From positions 1 to 27,867 of IMG/VR virus record IMGVR_UViG_3300032297_000024: 27,867 nucleotides of DNA; one strand, given 5' to 3'. A program made the position numbers and the translations under genes. Source of the stretch: a virus. Below, piece after piece: positions 15,616-23,959 of the stretch (position 1 is the first letter of the stretch; every line of letters begins with the position of its first letter). The notes beneath the pieces were generated by a model, which was not told where the DNA came from, made no database searches, and saw nothing but the letters and a program-made list of their open reading frames with translations.

Positions 15616-16713
15616 TTATTTTAGACCCGCTAATTTGCGGATATCTAAGATGTTATCTAAGCCTACCTGAGGCTGTTTAACTTCGCGATCACCTGTTACG
15701 ACATGACCTTCTGTTAAAGTTTCTTTGGCTACTGCTTTAGATTTCTTAACTTCACCTTCCATTACTGCTGGAAGATATTTGTCAAACGCTTCATTCAGTC
15801 TTGCAGTCTGTACGGACTCTAGCAATTCTTTCATGATCGCTTTCTTTTCAGCACTTAGGGGTGCTAACATTTCTGACATAACTTGCTTACGCACCATCAT
15901 ATCTTTGGCTACACGAATTTCGCGGTCCTTAGATTCGACTAGTTGTGCTTTAGCTGTCACGGCAGACTTTGCTTCTGCTAACTCTGCATCTTTCTTCTGA
16001 AGAATCTTTAACAATTTACTTGTTTCAGACTTTTCATTTAGATAGCTTGTAGAATATTCTTGGGCAAATGCTTCAAACATCTTACGACCGAACGAGTTCT
16101 TACGAGCAGAATCGATATCTTCTTTGAGTTGAGTCATTTCAGATTTCAATTGTTTTGTTACTGCTTCTTGAACTAACGCTGCGCTGCGTTTGATGAATTG
16201 TGTTTTTACTTCATCAAATTTAGATCTTGCTTCACGGACTAGACGAACTTTTGCTTCGGCTATGTCACGCTTGTCTTGACTAAACTCGTTGATTTCTCTT
16301 GCTAGAGCTGTTACAATGAATTGCTCTAACTTACTAAAATTCTCAGATACTTTCTTGCGATCGTTCTGGAATTCTACTAACTCTTTACCTAGCTGTTTTA
16401 AAACAAAAGATTCCATCATTTTAGAATCATGTGTTAACTTATTCTTATAAGCTAGTTTAGCTTCCGCCAAACCTTTCTTATCTTGAACAAGCTCAGCCAT
16501 TTCAGCGGCCAATCTGTCTCCAACCATCTTGTCAAGAGCTTCCACCATTACAGCTTTATCATGGCTGTATTTTTGTGCAAACTCTTCACGAAGTTCAGCT
16601 GTGACTTGGTCGCGATTTTCTTGAATCTTAGATTGGAAAGCTTCTTCAATCGCAGACTTTACATCTTCCGAAATCATACCACCTTCTACTAAGCTCTTGA
16701 ATGCGTCCATCAT
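15616..16713 (-). CDS. 22: Prohead core scaffolding protein, gp22-like (365 aa)
   Basis: Scaffold around which the gp23 shell assembles. The sequence is almost wholly charged alpha-helix or coiled coil (repeated K/E/A-rich segments such as AEAKLAYKNKL and FVLKQLGKELVEFQNDRKKV), as in the T4 gp22 family, and it lies in the conserved position between gp21 and gp23. Several L/I-x-E|A/G/S sites fit digestion by gp21: LVE|G near residue 10, LAE|A twice, IAE|A, LVE|S and LNE|A near the C-terminus. The start has two consecutive ATGs behind AAGGAG; I kept the first. It is somewhat longer than T4 gp22 (about 270 residues). Position and helical character carry the call more than residue identity. Confidence 0.9.
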   Translation of the reverse strand: MMDAFKSLVEGGMISEDVKSAIEEAFQSKIQENRDQVTAELREEFAQKYSHDKAVMVEALDKMVGDRLAAEMAELVQDKKGLAEAKLAYKNKLTHDSKMMESFVLKQLGKELVEFQNDRKKVSENFSKLEQFIVTALAREINEFSQDKRDIAEAKVRLVREARSKFDEVKTQFIKRSAALVQEAVTKQLKSEMTQLKEDIDSARKNSFGRKMFEAFAQEYSTSYLNEKSETSKLLKILQKKDAELAEAKSAVTAKAQLVESKDREIRVAKDMMVRKQVMSEMLAPLSAEKKAIMKELLESVQTARLNEAFDKYLPAVMEGEVKKSKAVAKETLTEGHVVTGDREVKQPQVGLDNILDIRKLAGLK

Positions 16714-16724
16714 CGCTTATCTCC

Positions 16725-17351
16725 TTAGGCTTTTAAGCCATTAATAATGTTAAGCATCGCCTCGCGGAGATACTTTTGTGCCTTGGGATCTTCTTTAACC
16801 TCTTGCGCCACCCTAAACGAATTATAACCGCCTCTCATATTCATAAGGCTTTCATAAATTGGTGTAGGATAAGCTCCTGGCGCACTTGGCTGGGCAACTA
16901 TATCAACAGTGATAATCTCAAAGTCGGCTACTTCACCAGTTCCTTCGTTAACATTTCCGCTACCTCTAGAACTAACTCCAAGTTTTACACCTGCTTCGAG
17001 CATAGTACGAATTAAATTGCCCATTGGAGTAGGTAAGACTTTCATCTTACCATATCCGTTAGGACCGTCCATCCACATATCTGTGATCATGTGGCTAACA
17101 CGGTCTAAATTCACTTTTAGGTCATCTGGGTGATCTACTTCACCGAGAACACTATAACCGTTCTTGATCTGATCGTTTAAGGTCTTAACAGCGGTAGTGA
17201 TCTCGTTAACGGGATAAACTCGTTGGTTTGCGTTACGAATACCACCTTGAATGGCAATACCTTTTAGGTAAAGATTCTTGCCGTTCTCGCCTTCAGACTC
17301 AAGGACTACACGAGCTTGATCGAAACTTAAATGTTCTCTTAAGTACTTCAT
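16725..17351 (-). CDS. 21: Prohead maturation protease, gp21 family (208 aa)
   Basis: Serine protease that degrades the scaffold and trims capsid proteins during head maturation. Close to T4 gp21 in length (about 212). Conserved elements: GIAIQGGIRNANQRVYPVNE (31-50), GEVDHPDDLKVN with His74, the LGVSSRGSGNV motif with Ser127/Ser128, and FEIITVDIVAQPSAPGA with Asp150. His and Ser in these motifs are the expected catalytic residues of the family; I place the acidic partner at or near Asp150 only tentatively. Sites of the L/I-x-E type occur in gp22, in gp23 and, less exactly, in the acidic core protein. The gene starts 12 bp after the acidic core gene with TAGGAAC upstream. Confidence 0.95.
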   Translation of the reverse strand: MKYLREHLSFDQARVVLESEGENGKNLYLKGIAIQGGIRNANQRVYPVNEITTAVKTLNDQIKNGYSVLGEVDHPDDLKVNLDRVSHMITDMWMDGPNGYGKMKVLPTPMGNLIRTMLEAGVKLGVSSRGSGNVNEGTGEVADFEIITVDIVAQPSAPGAYPTPIYESLMNMRGGYNSFRVAQEVKEDPKAQKYLREAMLNIINGLKA

Positions 17352-17363
17352 CCTGAGTTCCTA

Positions 17364-18347
17364 TTATTGTCTACGATCTGTTACAGATCGTGTATTTAGG
17401 TCACCAGTTTGGCCTGCTTTGTCGCCCTTGCCAGAACCCCATCCTTGACCTTCTGGAGCACCTTTCTTCTCAGCACCGTGGCCACCTGCAACTTTGTTTA
17501 GTGCATCGCCCTTGCCGAAGCTAGACTTGCTGCTACCGGAGATGTTCTTTTCAACACCTTTAGTAAACTCGCCCTTCTTACCGCCAACTAAACCTTCACC
17601 GCCTTTGATACCAGCTTCTCCGCCTTTTTGGCCTAGAATGTTGTGTGCGCTAGCAGTAGTTGTTGGACGACCTTTTGGGTTTTGTAGTCCTACGCTTTTA
17701 GTGTTTGTACCACCGTCTTCTGTTTTATAAGCGTTCTTGTCCCAGTCTTTGCCGATTTTTTCGACATATTCACGGGTCATTTCGCGACCTTCAAAAGGCA
17801 TGCCACCTTCTTCATCGTCACCTTCTTCATCGTCGGCTTCTTCGCCGTCGTCTTCACTGTCGTCTTCGCTATCGTCGCCACCGAAGTCATCGCCATCAGT
17901 GTCGCCTTGTTCGCCGGCCATTAGGGCTTCGAATTCAGCTTTCAATTCTTCTAATGCATCTTCTAGGTCGTCGATGCGCTCTTCTGGGCTACCTTCGCCA
18001 TCAAGGCCAAGTTCACCTTCTTCATCGCCACCCATTGGGTCATCCATACCGCCCATTGGGTCATCCATTGGGTCAGCTGACACATCGCTAGCTAATGCAT
18101 CGGATGCATCACCACCGATTTCAAGAGTAGTTTCTTCATCTAACTCTTCTTCGTCATCTTCTTCTGCGGCTTCGTCCATTTCCTCATCGGTGGACTCATC
18201 CATTTCTTCTTCTTGTGCTTCTTCAGCAATTAAATTTTCATAAATTTCTCTAGACTTTTCTACAACGATTTCATGGAATAATTCATTCGCCTTATCCATT
18301 TCCTCGTTGACTAGAAAATCTAATAGTTGTTCAAACTTGTTAGACAT
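17364..18347 (-). CDS. Acidic prohead core protein in the gp68 position (327 aa)
   Basis: The N-terminal 45 residues are amphipathic helix (MSNKFEQLLDFLVNEEMDKA); residues of about 45-185 are extremely acidic (runs of E and D with DDPMGGMDDPMGGDEE repeats); the rest is glycine/lysine-rich and basic (LGQKGGEAGIKGG). The order portal, small gene, this gene, protease, scaffold matches T4 20-67-68-21-22, where gp67 and gp68 are internal head-core proteins. IAE|E near residue 40 is close to a gp21 cleavage site. It is about twice the length of T4 gp68, and the homology is positional rather than read from residues. GGAG precedes the start. The low-complexity acidic block creates long plus-strand open frames that I treat as shadows. 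Confidence 0.82.
   Translation of the reverse strand: MSNKFEQLLDFLVNEEMDKANELFHEIVVEKSREIYENLIAEEAQEEEMDESTDEEMDEAAEEDDEEELDEETTLEIGGDASDALASDVSADPMDDPMGGMDDPMGGDEEGELGLDGEGSPEERIDDLEDALEELKAEFEALMAGEQGDTDGDDFGGDDSEDDSEDDGEEADDEEGDDEEGGMPFEGREMTREYVEKIGKDWDKNAYKTEDGGTNTKSVGLQNPKGRPTTTASAHNILGQKGGEAGIKGGEGLVGGKKGEFTKGVEKNISGSSKSSFGKGDALNKVAGGHGAEKKGAPEGQGWGSGKGDKAGQTGDLNTRSVTDRRQ
18031..18075 (-). repeat. Short tandem direct repeat in the acidic core gene
   Basis: The 17-base unit CCCATTGGGTCATCCAT occurs at 18031-18047 and 18052-18068 (period 21 bp), with a shorter third copy to 18075. It encodes the DDPMGG repeat. This looks like recent slippage in a low-complexity region. Confidence 0.9.
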
Positions 18348-18386
18348 TGCGGGTTCTCCTATGTTAGATTGGCAAGGCTGTCGATG

Positions 18387-18394
18387 TATTTACA
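18387..18394 (-). promoter_or_regulatory. Possible late promoter variant (TGTAAATA)
   Basis: One mismatch from TATAAATA, 40 bp ahead of the acidic core gene, in the 121-bp gap after the small gp67-position gene. The predicted leader is about 34 nt and contains the GGAG ribosome site. The gap also holds AT-rich inverted repeats (18404-18420, and the AAAAAACC/GGTTTTTT pair near 18424-18442) that might act as a weak terminator or pause site. Confidence 0.38.
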
Positions 18395-18468
18395 GCCAAG
18401 ATGATATACTTATATCAAATAGGTGAAAAAACCAGGTTTTTTGATATTCAACCAAAAAAAACCAAGGT

Positions 18469-18714
18469 TTAAGCAGCAGGAGCTTCCTCTGTAGGAGTTT
18501 TATACATCAGTTGTAAAAACTCTAGGTCTTCCTTTTGCTCTTTCTCACGGGCATCGCCACTCTTTCTTAAATCATTTAACATTCTAAGAGTTAAGCGAGT
18601 CTTTCTCAAGTCTTTGGACTTGATAACAGAAGTATCGTTAAAAGGATCATACCTATCGTTAGATTGTAGGTTTGAGCTTTCTGCATTAAAATAAATGAAT
18701 TCGTTTAGTAGCAT
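18469..18714 (-). CDS. Small charged protein in the gp67 position (81 aa)
   Basis: Lies between portal and acidic core genes, where T4 has gene 67, a small prohead core protein. The sequence is hydrophilic and probably helical in its second half (KSKDLRKTRLTLRMLNDLRK), ending KTPTEEAPAA. It is not visibly like T4 gp67, so only the position supports a core role. There is no ribosome site; instead a perfect TATAAATA ends six bases before the ATG and overlaps the stop of the portal gene. A leaderless message or reinitiation after portal translation is possible. Confidence 0.75.
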   Translation of the reverse strand: MLLNEFIYFNAESSNLQSNDRYDPFNDTSVIKSKDLRKTRLTLRMLNDLRKSGDAREKEQKEDLEFLQLMYKTPTEEAPAA

Positions 18715-18719
18715 AGTAA

Positions 18720-18727
18720 TATTTATA
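18720..18727 (-). promoter_or_regulatory. Late promoter (TATAAATA) overlapping portal stop
   Basis: An exact match to the T4 late consensus. Its bases include the TAA stop of gp20. With T4 spacing the first transcribed base would be the A of the ATG at 18714. It could serve the core-protease-scaffold-capsid genes separately from the portal. Confidence 0.55.
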
Positions 18728-20438
18728 CAGGTGCTGCCGGAGCAGGACCCTGTGATCCAGGCATTGCTTCAGCGCCAGCAGCTTCAGGACCGCCTTCCAT
18801 ACCTTCCGGCGAAGGCTGTGATCCAGCTAATGCATCAGCATCAGTTTGCATACCATCAGCAGTAATGCCTGCACCCCTTAATTCTGATCCTGCAGGTAAT
18901 CCGTTTTTAGCCATGCCGTTTTCTTGACGCCACATTAATTCGTTTTCTGCCATTTCTTCTGCTGTTAAGCCTAAGAACCGTTTCATTGAGAATCGTTTAC
19001 TCAAATAAGGTACTTCTGCAAGTGTTGTATATGTACTAACACGGGCAGTGTCCATTTCAGCTTGACGGTAACTTGCAAAGTTTTGTGGCGGATTAAACTT
19101 TAAATCAAATATATTTGGGTCAAAATTTATACCCTTAACTTTCATGTACAGTTTAAATTCTGTATCAAATTGTTCATTAATTAAACTTTGTAGTCGCTCA
19201 CAGTACTTGTTGAATCGTAGTTCTTGAATGTAGGCTGTTCCAACTCGACCATCATTAAAGCTAGATCCTCCATCGTCAGGCCCTGTAGGAAGATAACTTG
19301 AAGGTATGCGTAAAGCACGAAACAACTTATTAGTAAAATATCTAAGATCATCGATTTCTCCTAAGTTAGTACCACCTGGAAGGATTTCAACTTTACTACC
19401 TCGACCTTCACTAGTTTGTGGGAAAAAGTAATCTTCATTAATACTTAACGGGTTGTAACTACTGTCAACAACTGTTTGTCCGCCTCCACTTACGCTAGGA
19501 ATTCTGCGTTGGTTAACTTCGTTTTTAACTCTTTCAACAAAACTCATAGCTAAGTGACTGGGCATGTTACCTACATCAATATAGAACACTCTACGCTCAG
19601 GCGCTCTTTGTACACGATATATAATAATTGCATCTTCTAGCAATTCTTTTTGTTTGTAAACTTTGAAAATAGGTTCTAACAAGCTATTTCCAAACGGAAA
19701 ATTGTTGTCTAACCCTTCGCTCATTGACAAATGAATTACATGGGCTGCATCAATTGCAGCCTGATTTTGATTAATTGTAAATCTAGATCCTTGGTTGCCT
19801 GGACTATAAGAACCAGTCATACCTTTTTGCTGTGCTCCTGCGGTCATAAAGTTGCCACCGCCACTGCCTCCGCCGGAGTTTGTAGGGTTAATTGCAGTTA
19901 CAGCAAGTGTTTGGAAGTTAATGTTTAAGTCACGGATAACATACTGCTCGGGCTTTTTGCCATCGCTTTCGTTAACAATAATCTTATCTACTTTACTAGG
20001 ATCAATGTAGAACCAAGATTGTGTTTCGGGATCTCTAATAAAGAAACTGTCACCATATTTGAAAGCATTACGAACAATTTTAAAAATTCTAGGAGTAAAC
20101 TTGTTTAACTTAGTCCACTGCTGTAGATACTTTTTAATGATTTTAATTTCAGTACTTGTGGCTTGCTCTTTAAAAAATATTTGAAACGGTGTTCCGTTTT
20201 CATCGTTTTCTTGTGTACAAAATTCTGCAAGAATGTCTAAGGCAGCATTAACTTCACTGTCGTTGTCCATTGTATCGTACTGGCCATATCTCTCTAAACG
20301 GTTAGGATGTCCAGAATAAACATCCGGTAGGTAACTGCTATAGTTTGATTTTGACCCAGTTGGCATCTGAGAGTTACCACTGATAGTACTCAGTTGTCCA
20401 GATGTATTAACGGGTATGAAGTATTTTTTCCAAGACAT
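18723..20438 (-). CDS. 20: Portal vertex protein, gp20 family (571 aa)
   Basis: Dodecameric portal at the head-tail vertex through which DNA is packaged. Family features: YDTMDNDSEVNAALDILAEF near 55-75, FKYGDSFFIRDPETQSWFYI, then RVQRAPERRVFYIDVGNMP, then LPGGTNLGEIDDLRYFTNKL, followed by FRALRIPSSYLPTGPDD and a long helical C-terminal part. Length is slightly above T4 gp20 (524) because of an added Pro/Gly/Ala-rich tail of about 50 residues (SQPSPEGMEGGPEAAGAEAM). The start lies two bases after the tape-measure stop, without a clear ribosome site, so coupling is likely. In T4 genes 17-19 precede 20; here a tape-measure-like gene does. Confidence 0.97.
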   Translation of the reverse strand: MSWKKYFIPVNTSGQLSTISGNSQMPTGSKSNYSSYLPDVYSGHPNRLERYGQYDTMDNDSEVNAALDILAEFCTQENDENGTPFQIFFKEQATSTEIKIIKKYLQQWTKLNKFTPRIFKIVRNAFKYGDSFFIRDPETQSWFYIDPSKVDKIIVNESDGKKPEQYVIRDLNINFQTLAVTAINPTNSGGGSGGGNFMTAGAQQKGMTGSYSPGNQGSRFTINQNQAAIDAAHVIHLSMSEGLDNNFPFGNSLLEPIFKVYKQKELLEDAIIIYRVQRAPERRVFYIDVGNMPSHLAMSFVERVKNEVNQRRIPSVSGGGQTVVDSSYNPLSINEDYFFPQTSEGRGSKVEILPGGTNLGEIDDLRYFTNKLFRALRIPSSYLPTGPDDGGSSFNDGRVGTAYIQELRFNKYCERLQSLINEQFDTEFKLYMKVKGINFDPNIFDLKFNPPQNFASYRQAEMDTARVSTYTTLAEVPYLSKRFSMKRFLGLTAEEMAENELMWRQENGMAKNGLPAGSELRGAGITADGMQTDADALAGSQPSPEGMEGGPEAAGAEAMPGSQGPAPAAPV

Positions 20439-20440
20439 AA

Positions 20441-23014
20441 TTATGTGTATAAGTTACCTGATAGAGATTTGAAATTGGAAACCAAATCTCTCGATTCCCC
20501 GTGGGTTAGTTTCATATATCGCAACATCTCAGTAGTTTGTTTATTTAATGTTTGCAGTTCTTTTAACAAATTATCTGAGGATCCAGCTTGTGCGCTAGGT
20601 GCTCCGCCTATAGGAAGTCCTAAGCTCTTTGCCATGTCTCCAAACATACTGGAAATATCCATGCCTTTTGATGCGCTTGCTTGAGCGTTTGCGGCATCTC
20701 CCATTGCACCTCCGGCGCCTGCTAATAAACTATTAAAGTCAGGAAGTGGGGTTTTACTGGCTTTTAAATTATCCATTGGTACAATTGCTTCGTTGCCGTG
20801 CATCTGTACCATATAGCCTGATTCAGGACCGTTAAAAATTCCACCTTTTGCTCCAGATAATCCTCCGGCAGCACTCCAATCTGTCATGTCTTGTCTATTA
20901 GATTGTCCCGAATCTTTGGCAGCATCTGCTGCTGCGGCACCTTGAGATCTAAGTGTTGAAGCATTTCCTTGAGCCGTAGCAGCCGCTTTCATAGCGTTCT
21001 CATCTTTTGAAAGTGCTAATATTTCTTGTTTCTTTTTTAATGTAGCTTGTGCTTCGTCTAATTGCTTTTGTTGTTCGCTATCAAGTTTAGTTCCACCTTT
21101 CTTAAGGTCTTCTAACTTTTTAATATCTGCTTCTGCTTTAGCTTTTTCGCCTTCTACTTTAGCTCGTTCTTTTTCGTCCTTGGCTACTTTTAATGCTTCT
21201 AGCTTTTTGCTATTTTCCATTTCAATTTGAGCAGCTTCGGCTTTTTTATCGTATGATTGTTTCTCTAAGTCTAACTTTTTCTTATCAGCTTCTGCATCAG
21301 CATCGCTGTACATAATTTTAGGTAGCAATGCTTTCTTAACTTCAATCATCATTAATTTTAGATAGTAAGTTAAATCGTTTACAATCTTTGCACGACCGTC
21401 TTCAGAAAACATATTCTTAACAAATTTAGTAGCAAACTCTGCAACATCAGTTAATGCTTTCTTAATTGCAGGCATGTTATCTTTAACAAATCCCATAAAT
21501 GATTGAGCCATATCTTGCATTAGCGGTATAATAGCAGCTAGTGCAGGCTGTAGCATACCGTAAATCATTGCGCCCATATCTTTAAATGCTTTTTCAGCTT
21601 CGGCGGCACGGCCTGCTGCTGACTCTGCAAGTTTATTCTGTTGTTCTTCTATCTTCTTGCGAGCAGCCGTTGCTTGCTCAACCGTCTCTGTTCCTGCGGC
21701 ATGTGCTTGTGATGCGGCTCTAGCTTGAGCGTTTGCTACATCTCCAGCTGCTCCGCCTGAACGAGCAAGTGCTGCGTTTAATGTTCCGCGCTCTTTGTGT
21801 TCTTTTGCTAGTCCAACTGTTAAGGCATCGCCTGCTTTCTTTTGGTCCTCAGCAGTTTTAGTGCTGTCTTTAACATTATTTGCTAGAGTATTAACTGCAT
21901 CAGCACCTGCTTTTGATTGAGCAACAAACTGTTGACCAGCTTCAGTCATTGGCGGCAAGCCTTGAACTTGATCTTTAAATGCTTGGGCGGCACCTTTGCC
22001 GCCTCGAGCTAAAGATTCTTTCAATCCTTCCATTGCTTTTTCTCTACTCTTTTCATCTAAAGTAGACAAATATGACTGGAATTGAGCTTCTTGAGCTTCT
22101 TCAGCCATCTTAGCTTCAAGTGCTTCTTTACTTTCGCCAGTTAACTGACTTAGTGCATCTAAACTTTTCATGTAACGGCCAGCCGACTCAGCAATTGCCG
22201 TTGTGTTCTTTAATTCTTCTTTGCTTCTAGCGCCAGTCATTTTAATGTAACTGCCTAAACCAGCGGCTGCTTCTTCACCTGTAATACCCATGCCTCTTAG
22301 TTGTTCACCCATTGGGCTATCTCTAAGTTGTTTAGCGATCTTGTTAAAAGCCATGGCACCGTCATTGGTACTGCCGCCTAACATGACAAGAGCTGATTGA
22401 TTCTTTTTAATTACTCCAGCATACTCGTCCATTGTCATGCCAAGGCCGAGTGCTGTTGATCTAATATCGTTTAATGAACCACCAAAGTTAACACCTGCTT
22501 TAGTTAAGTCTCGATAAGTCTTAAGTTCAGCTTCTTGCATTTTAGCTATCTTTTCAAATAGCCCTGCTACTGCTCCTAGTCCAAACGGTAGGTCTTTTAG
22601 TGCTCCAAAGAATCCGCTTAGGCCGCCAGTTCCATCCATTAACTGTCCGGCAAAGTCAGCTAAGTTACCAATAGTCTTTACACCGCTAGCAACTAAATCT
22701 CCTAGCACTCCGCCCAATACTCCTGCTACTTTAGCCAGCGGTCCCATAGCGGCTGAAAGTGCTCCTCCAGCTTTTGATGCTAGACTAGATGACTTACCTA
22801 GATTATTATTTGCTGCTGCGGCTGCTGCGGCTGCTGCCGCACCCGGGCCTGCTCCGCCACCTCCGCCACCACCACCAGGCGGTGCTTTCATTGCTTGACC
22901 CAAGACTTGAGTCTGACGGTTCATAGCAGCCAATAACTGTCGTAAGGTTGCCTCCGTAGCAGCGTTGTCTAGTTCTACTGGTTGCCCGCCTATCGATCCT
23001 GTTACTTCAGCCAT
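20441..23014 (-). CDS. Tape-measure-like tail protein (857 aa)
   Basis: Probably sets tail length and lies inside the tail tube. Order of parts: a short N-terminal domain (1-45); a Gly/Ala homopolymer stretch (eight Gly, then ten Ala); a hydrophobic glycine-rich region of about 90-170 that may become membrane-active on injection (VAGVLGGVLGDLVASGVKTI, LPFGLGAVAGLF); a long helical body; a Lys/Glu/Ala coiled coil of about 570-690; and the motif GGIFNGPESGYMVQMHGNEA followed by IVPMDN. That last motif is typical of the C-terminal part of many phage tape-measure proteins. T4's own tape measure, gp29, is 590 residues and not obviously alike. The start follows GGAAAATACTA, a weak ribosome site. 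Confidence 0.8.
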   Translation of the reverse strand: MAEVTGSIGGQPVELDNAATEATLRQLLAAMNRQTQVLGQAMKAPPGGGGGGGGAGPGAAAAAAAAAANNNLGKSSSLASKAGGALSAAMGPLAKVAGVLGGVLGDLVASGVKTIGNLADFAGQLMDGTGGLSGFFGALKDLPFGLGAVAGLFEKIAKMQEAELKTYRDLTKAGVNFGGSLNDIRSTALGLGMTMDEYAGVIKKNQSALVMLGGSTNDGAMAFNKIAKQLRDSPMGEQLRGMGITGEEAAAGLGSYIKMTGARSKEELKNTTAIAESAGRYMKSLDALSQLTGESKEALEAKMAEEAQEAQFQSYLSTLDEKSREKAMEGLKESLARGGKGAAQAFKDQVQGLPPMTEAGQQFVAQSKAGADAVNTLANNVKDSTKTAEDQKKAGDALTVGLAKEHKERGTLNAALARSGGAAGDVANAQARAASQAHAAGTETVEQATAARKKIEEQQNKLAESAAGRAAEAEKAFKDMGAMIYGMLQPALAAIIPLMQDMAQSFMGFVKDNMPAIKKALTDVAEFATKFVKNMFSEDGRAKIVNDLTYYLKLMMIEVKKALLPKIMYSDADAEADKKKLDLEKQSYDKKAEAAQIEMENSKKLEALKVAKDEKERAKVEGEKAKAEADIKKLEDLKKGGTKLDSEQQKQLDEAQATLKKKQEILALSKDENAMKAAATAQGNASTLRSQGAAAADAAKDSGQSNRQDMTDWSAAGGLSGAKGGIFNGPESGYMVQMHGNEAIVPMDNLKASKTPLPDFNSLLAGAGGAMGDAANAQASASKGMDISSMFGDMAKSLGLPIGGAPSAQAGSSDNLLKELQTLNKQTTEMLRYMKLTHGESRDLVSNFKSLSGNLYT

Positions 23015-23040
23015 TAGTATTTTCCGTCATTCTGTGCGTA

Positions 23041-23048
23041 TATAAATA
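23041..23048 (+). promoter_or_regulatory. Late promoter (TATAAATA) for the plus-strand island
   Basis: An exact T4-type late promoter, with a predicted start near 23054 and a leader of about 34 nt that contains CGGAG ahead of the ATG at 23088. It is the only reason visible here for the two plus-strand genes to be expressed late with the rest of the particle genes. Confidence 0.75.
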
Positions 23049-23067
23049 AAAACGCAATATCCAAGTT

Positions 23068-23075
23068 TATTTATC
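23068..23075 (-). promoter_or_regulatory. Candidate late promoter for the tape-measure gene (GATAAATA)
   Basis: One mismatch from the consensus, at the tolerant first base. Predicted start is near 23062, with a leader of about 48 nt. It points towards the plus-strand promoter at 23041-23048, so the two initial transcripts would overlap over about 9 bases. Confidence 0.55.
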
Positions 23076-23087
23076 GGAGAACAAAAC

Positions 23088-23954
23088 ATGATTCCTACCC
23101 AAAAAGCAGCCCACAATCCTCTAGCTAATTTTATGAGGCAACCTAAGATCTATATCAAGATCCCTAGTGGAGGTGAGTTTTGGCCAGCCGGTAGCATTGA
23201 CATTCCAGAGAACGGAGAGTTCCCTGTGTACTCTATGACTGCCAAAGACGAGCTAATGTTAAAAGTTCCCGATGCTTTAATGAATGGACAAGCAGTAGTT
23301 GAAGTTATTCAGCACTGTATGCCTAACATTAAAAATGCTTGGTTTGTTCCTAACTTAGACTTAGATGTTATTTTAATTGCTATTCGTATTGCTACCTACG
23401 GTGAAATAATGACATTACCTGTTAACCTAGGTGAAGATAAAGAATTTGAGTATCAGTTAAACTTAAACATATTGCTAGATCAATTACAATCTAAAATTAT
23501 TTGGGAAACTGCGGTTCCTATCAGTCCTGAGTTAACAATTCATGTTAAGCCTATTAACTATAAAGTAATGACCGAAAGCGCATTAAAAACTTTTGAAACA
23601 CAAAAACTTCTAGAAACTGCATCTAGTACAATGCCAGAAGAAGATAAGTTAAAAACTTTTAACGAGAGCTTTCAGAAATTAAATGATATCACTATTGGTA
23701 TTGTAAATCAATCTGTGTATGCTATCGAAACAAGCGACGGTGCAACGGACAATGCCAAGCATATTAAAGAATTTATGGAAAATGCTGATAAAGACATCTT
23801 TGATGCAGTTAGGAATCACATTGACGAGCTTAGAAAGCACAACAGTCTAGGTCCAATGAACATTGAAGTAACTCCAGAAATGAGAGAGCAAGGTATTGAA
23901 GCTGAGAAGATCGAAGTACCGTTAGTATTTGATCCTACAGTTTTTTTCGCATAA
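23088..23954 (+). CDS. Baseplate hub assembly protein, T4 gp26/gp51-type (288 aa)
   Basis: N-terminal sequence NPLANFMRQPKIYIKIPSGG, then EFWPAGSIDIPENGEFPVYS, MTAKDELMLKVPDALMNGQA, then IQHCMPNIKNAWFVPNLDLD and IAIRIATYGEIM is the pattern of the T4_baseplate protein family (gp26/gp51 relatives) widespread in T4-like phages. These proteins help form the central hub of the baseplate. The second half is helical (KLNDITIGIVNQSVYAIE) and the end, FDPTVFFA, is characteristic of such proteins. I cannot decide between the gp26 and gp51 names from sequence alone. It lies on the strand opposite to its neighbours behind its own TATAAATA promoter and CGGAG ribosome site. Confidence 0.88.
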   Translation: MIPTQKAAHNPLANFMRQPKIYIKIPSGGEFWPAGSIDIPENGEFPVYSMTAKDELMLKVPDALMNGQAVVEVIQHCMPNIKNAWFVPNLDLDVILIAIRIATYGEIMTLPVNLGEDKEFEYQLNLNILLDQLQSKIIWETAVPISPELTIHVKPINYKVMTESALKTFETQKLLETASSTMPEEDKLKTFNESFQKLNDITIGIVNQSVYAIETSDGATDNAKHIKEFMENADKDIFDAVRNHIDELRKHNSLGPMNIEVTPEMREQGIEAEKIEVPLVFDPTVFFA

Positions 23955-23959
23955 GGCTT

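Noticed and set aside
17705-18243. Two plus-strand open frames of 128 and 168 codons opposite the acidic core gene
   Set aside because: They translate to low-complexity His/Arg/Leu and Ser/Pro runs, the mirror of Asp/Glu codons on the minus strand, and have no ribosome site or promoter.
18404-18445. Terminator after the gp67-position gene
   Set aside because: The inverted repeats are almost pure A/T with very short loops and no stable GC stem. I mention them only as a possible pause site.
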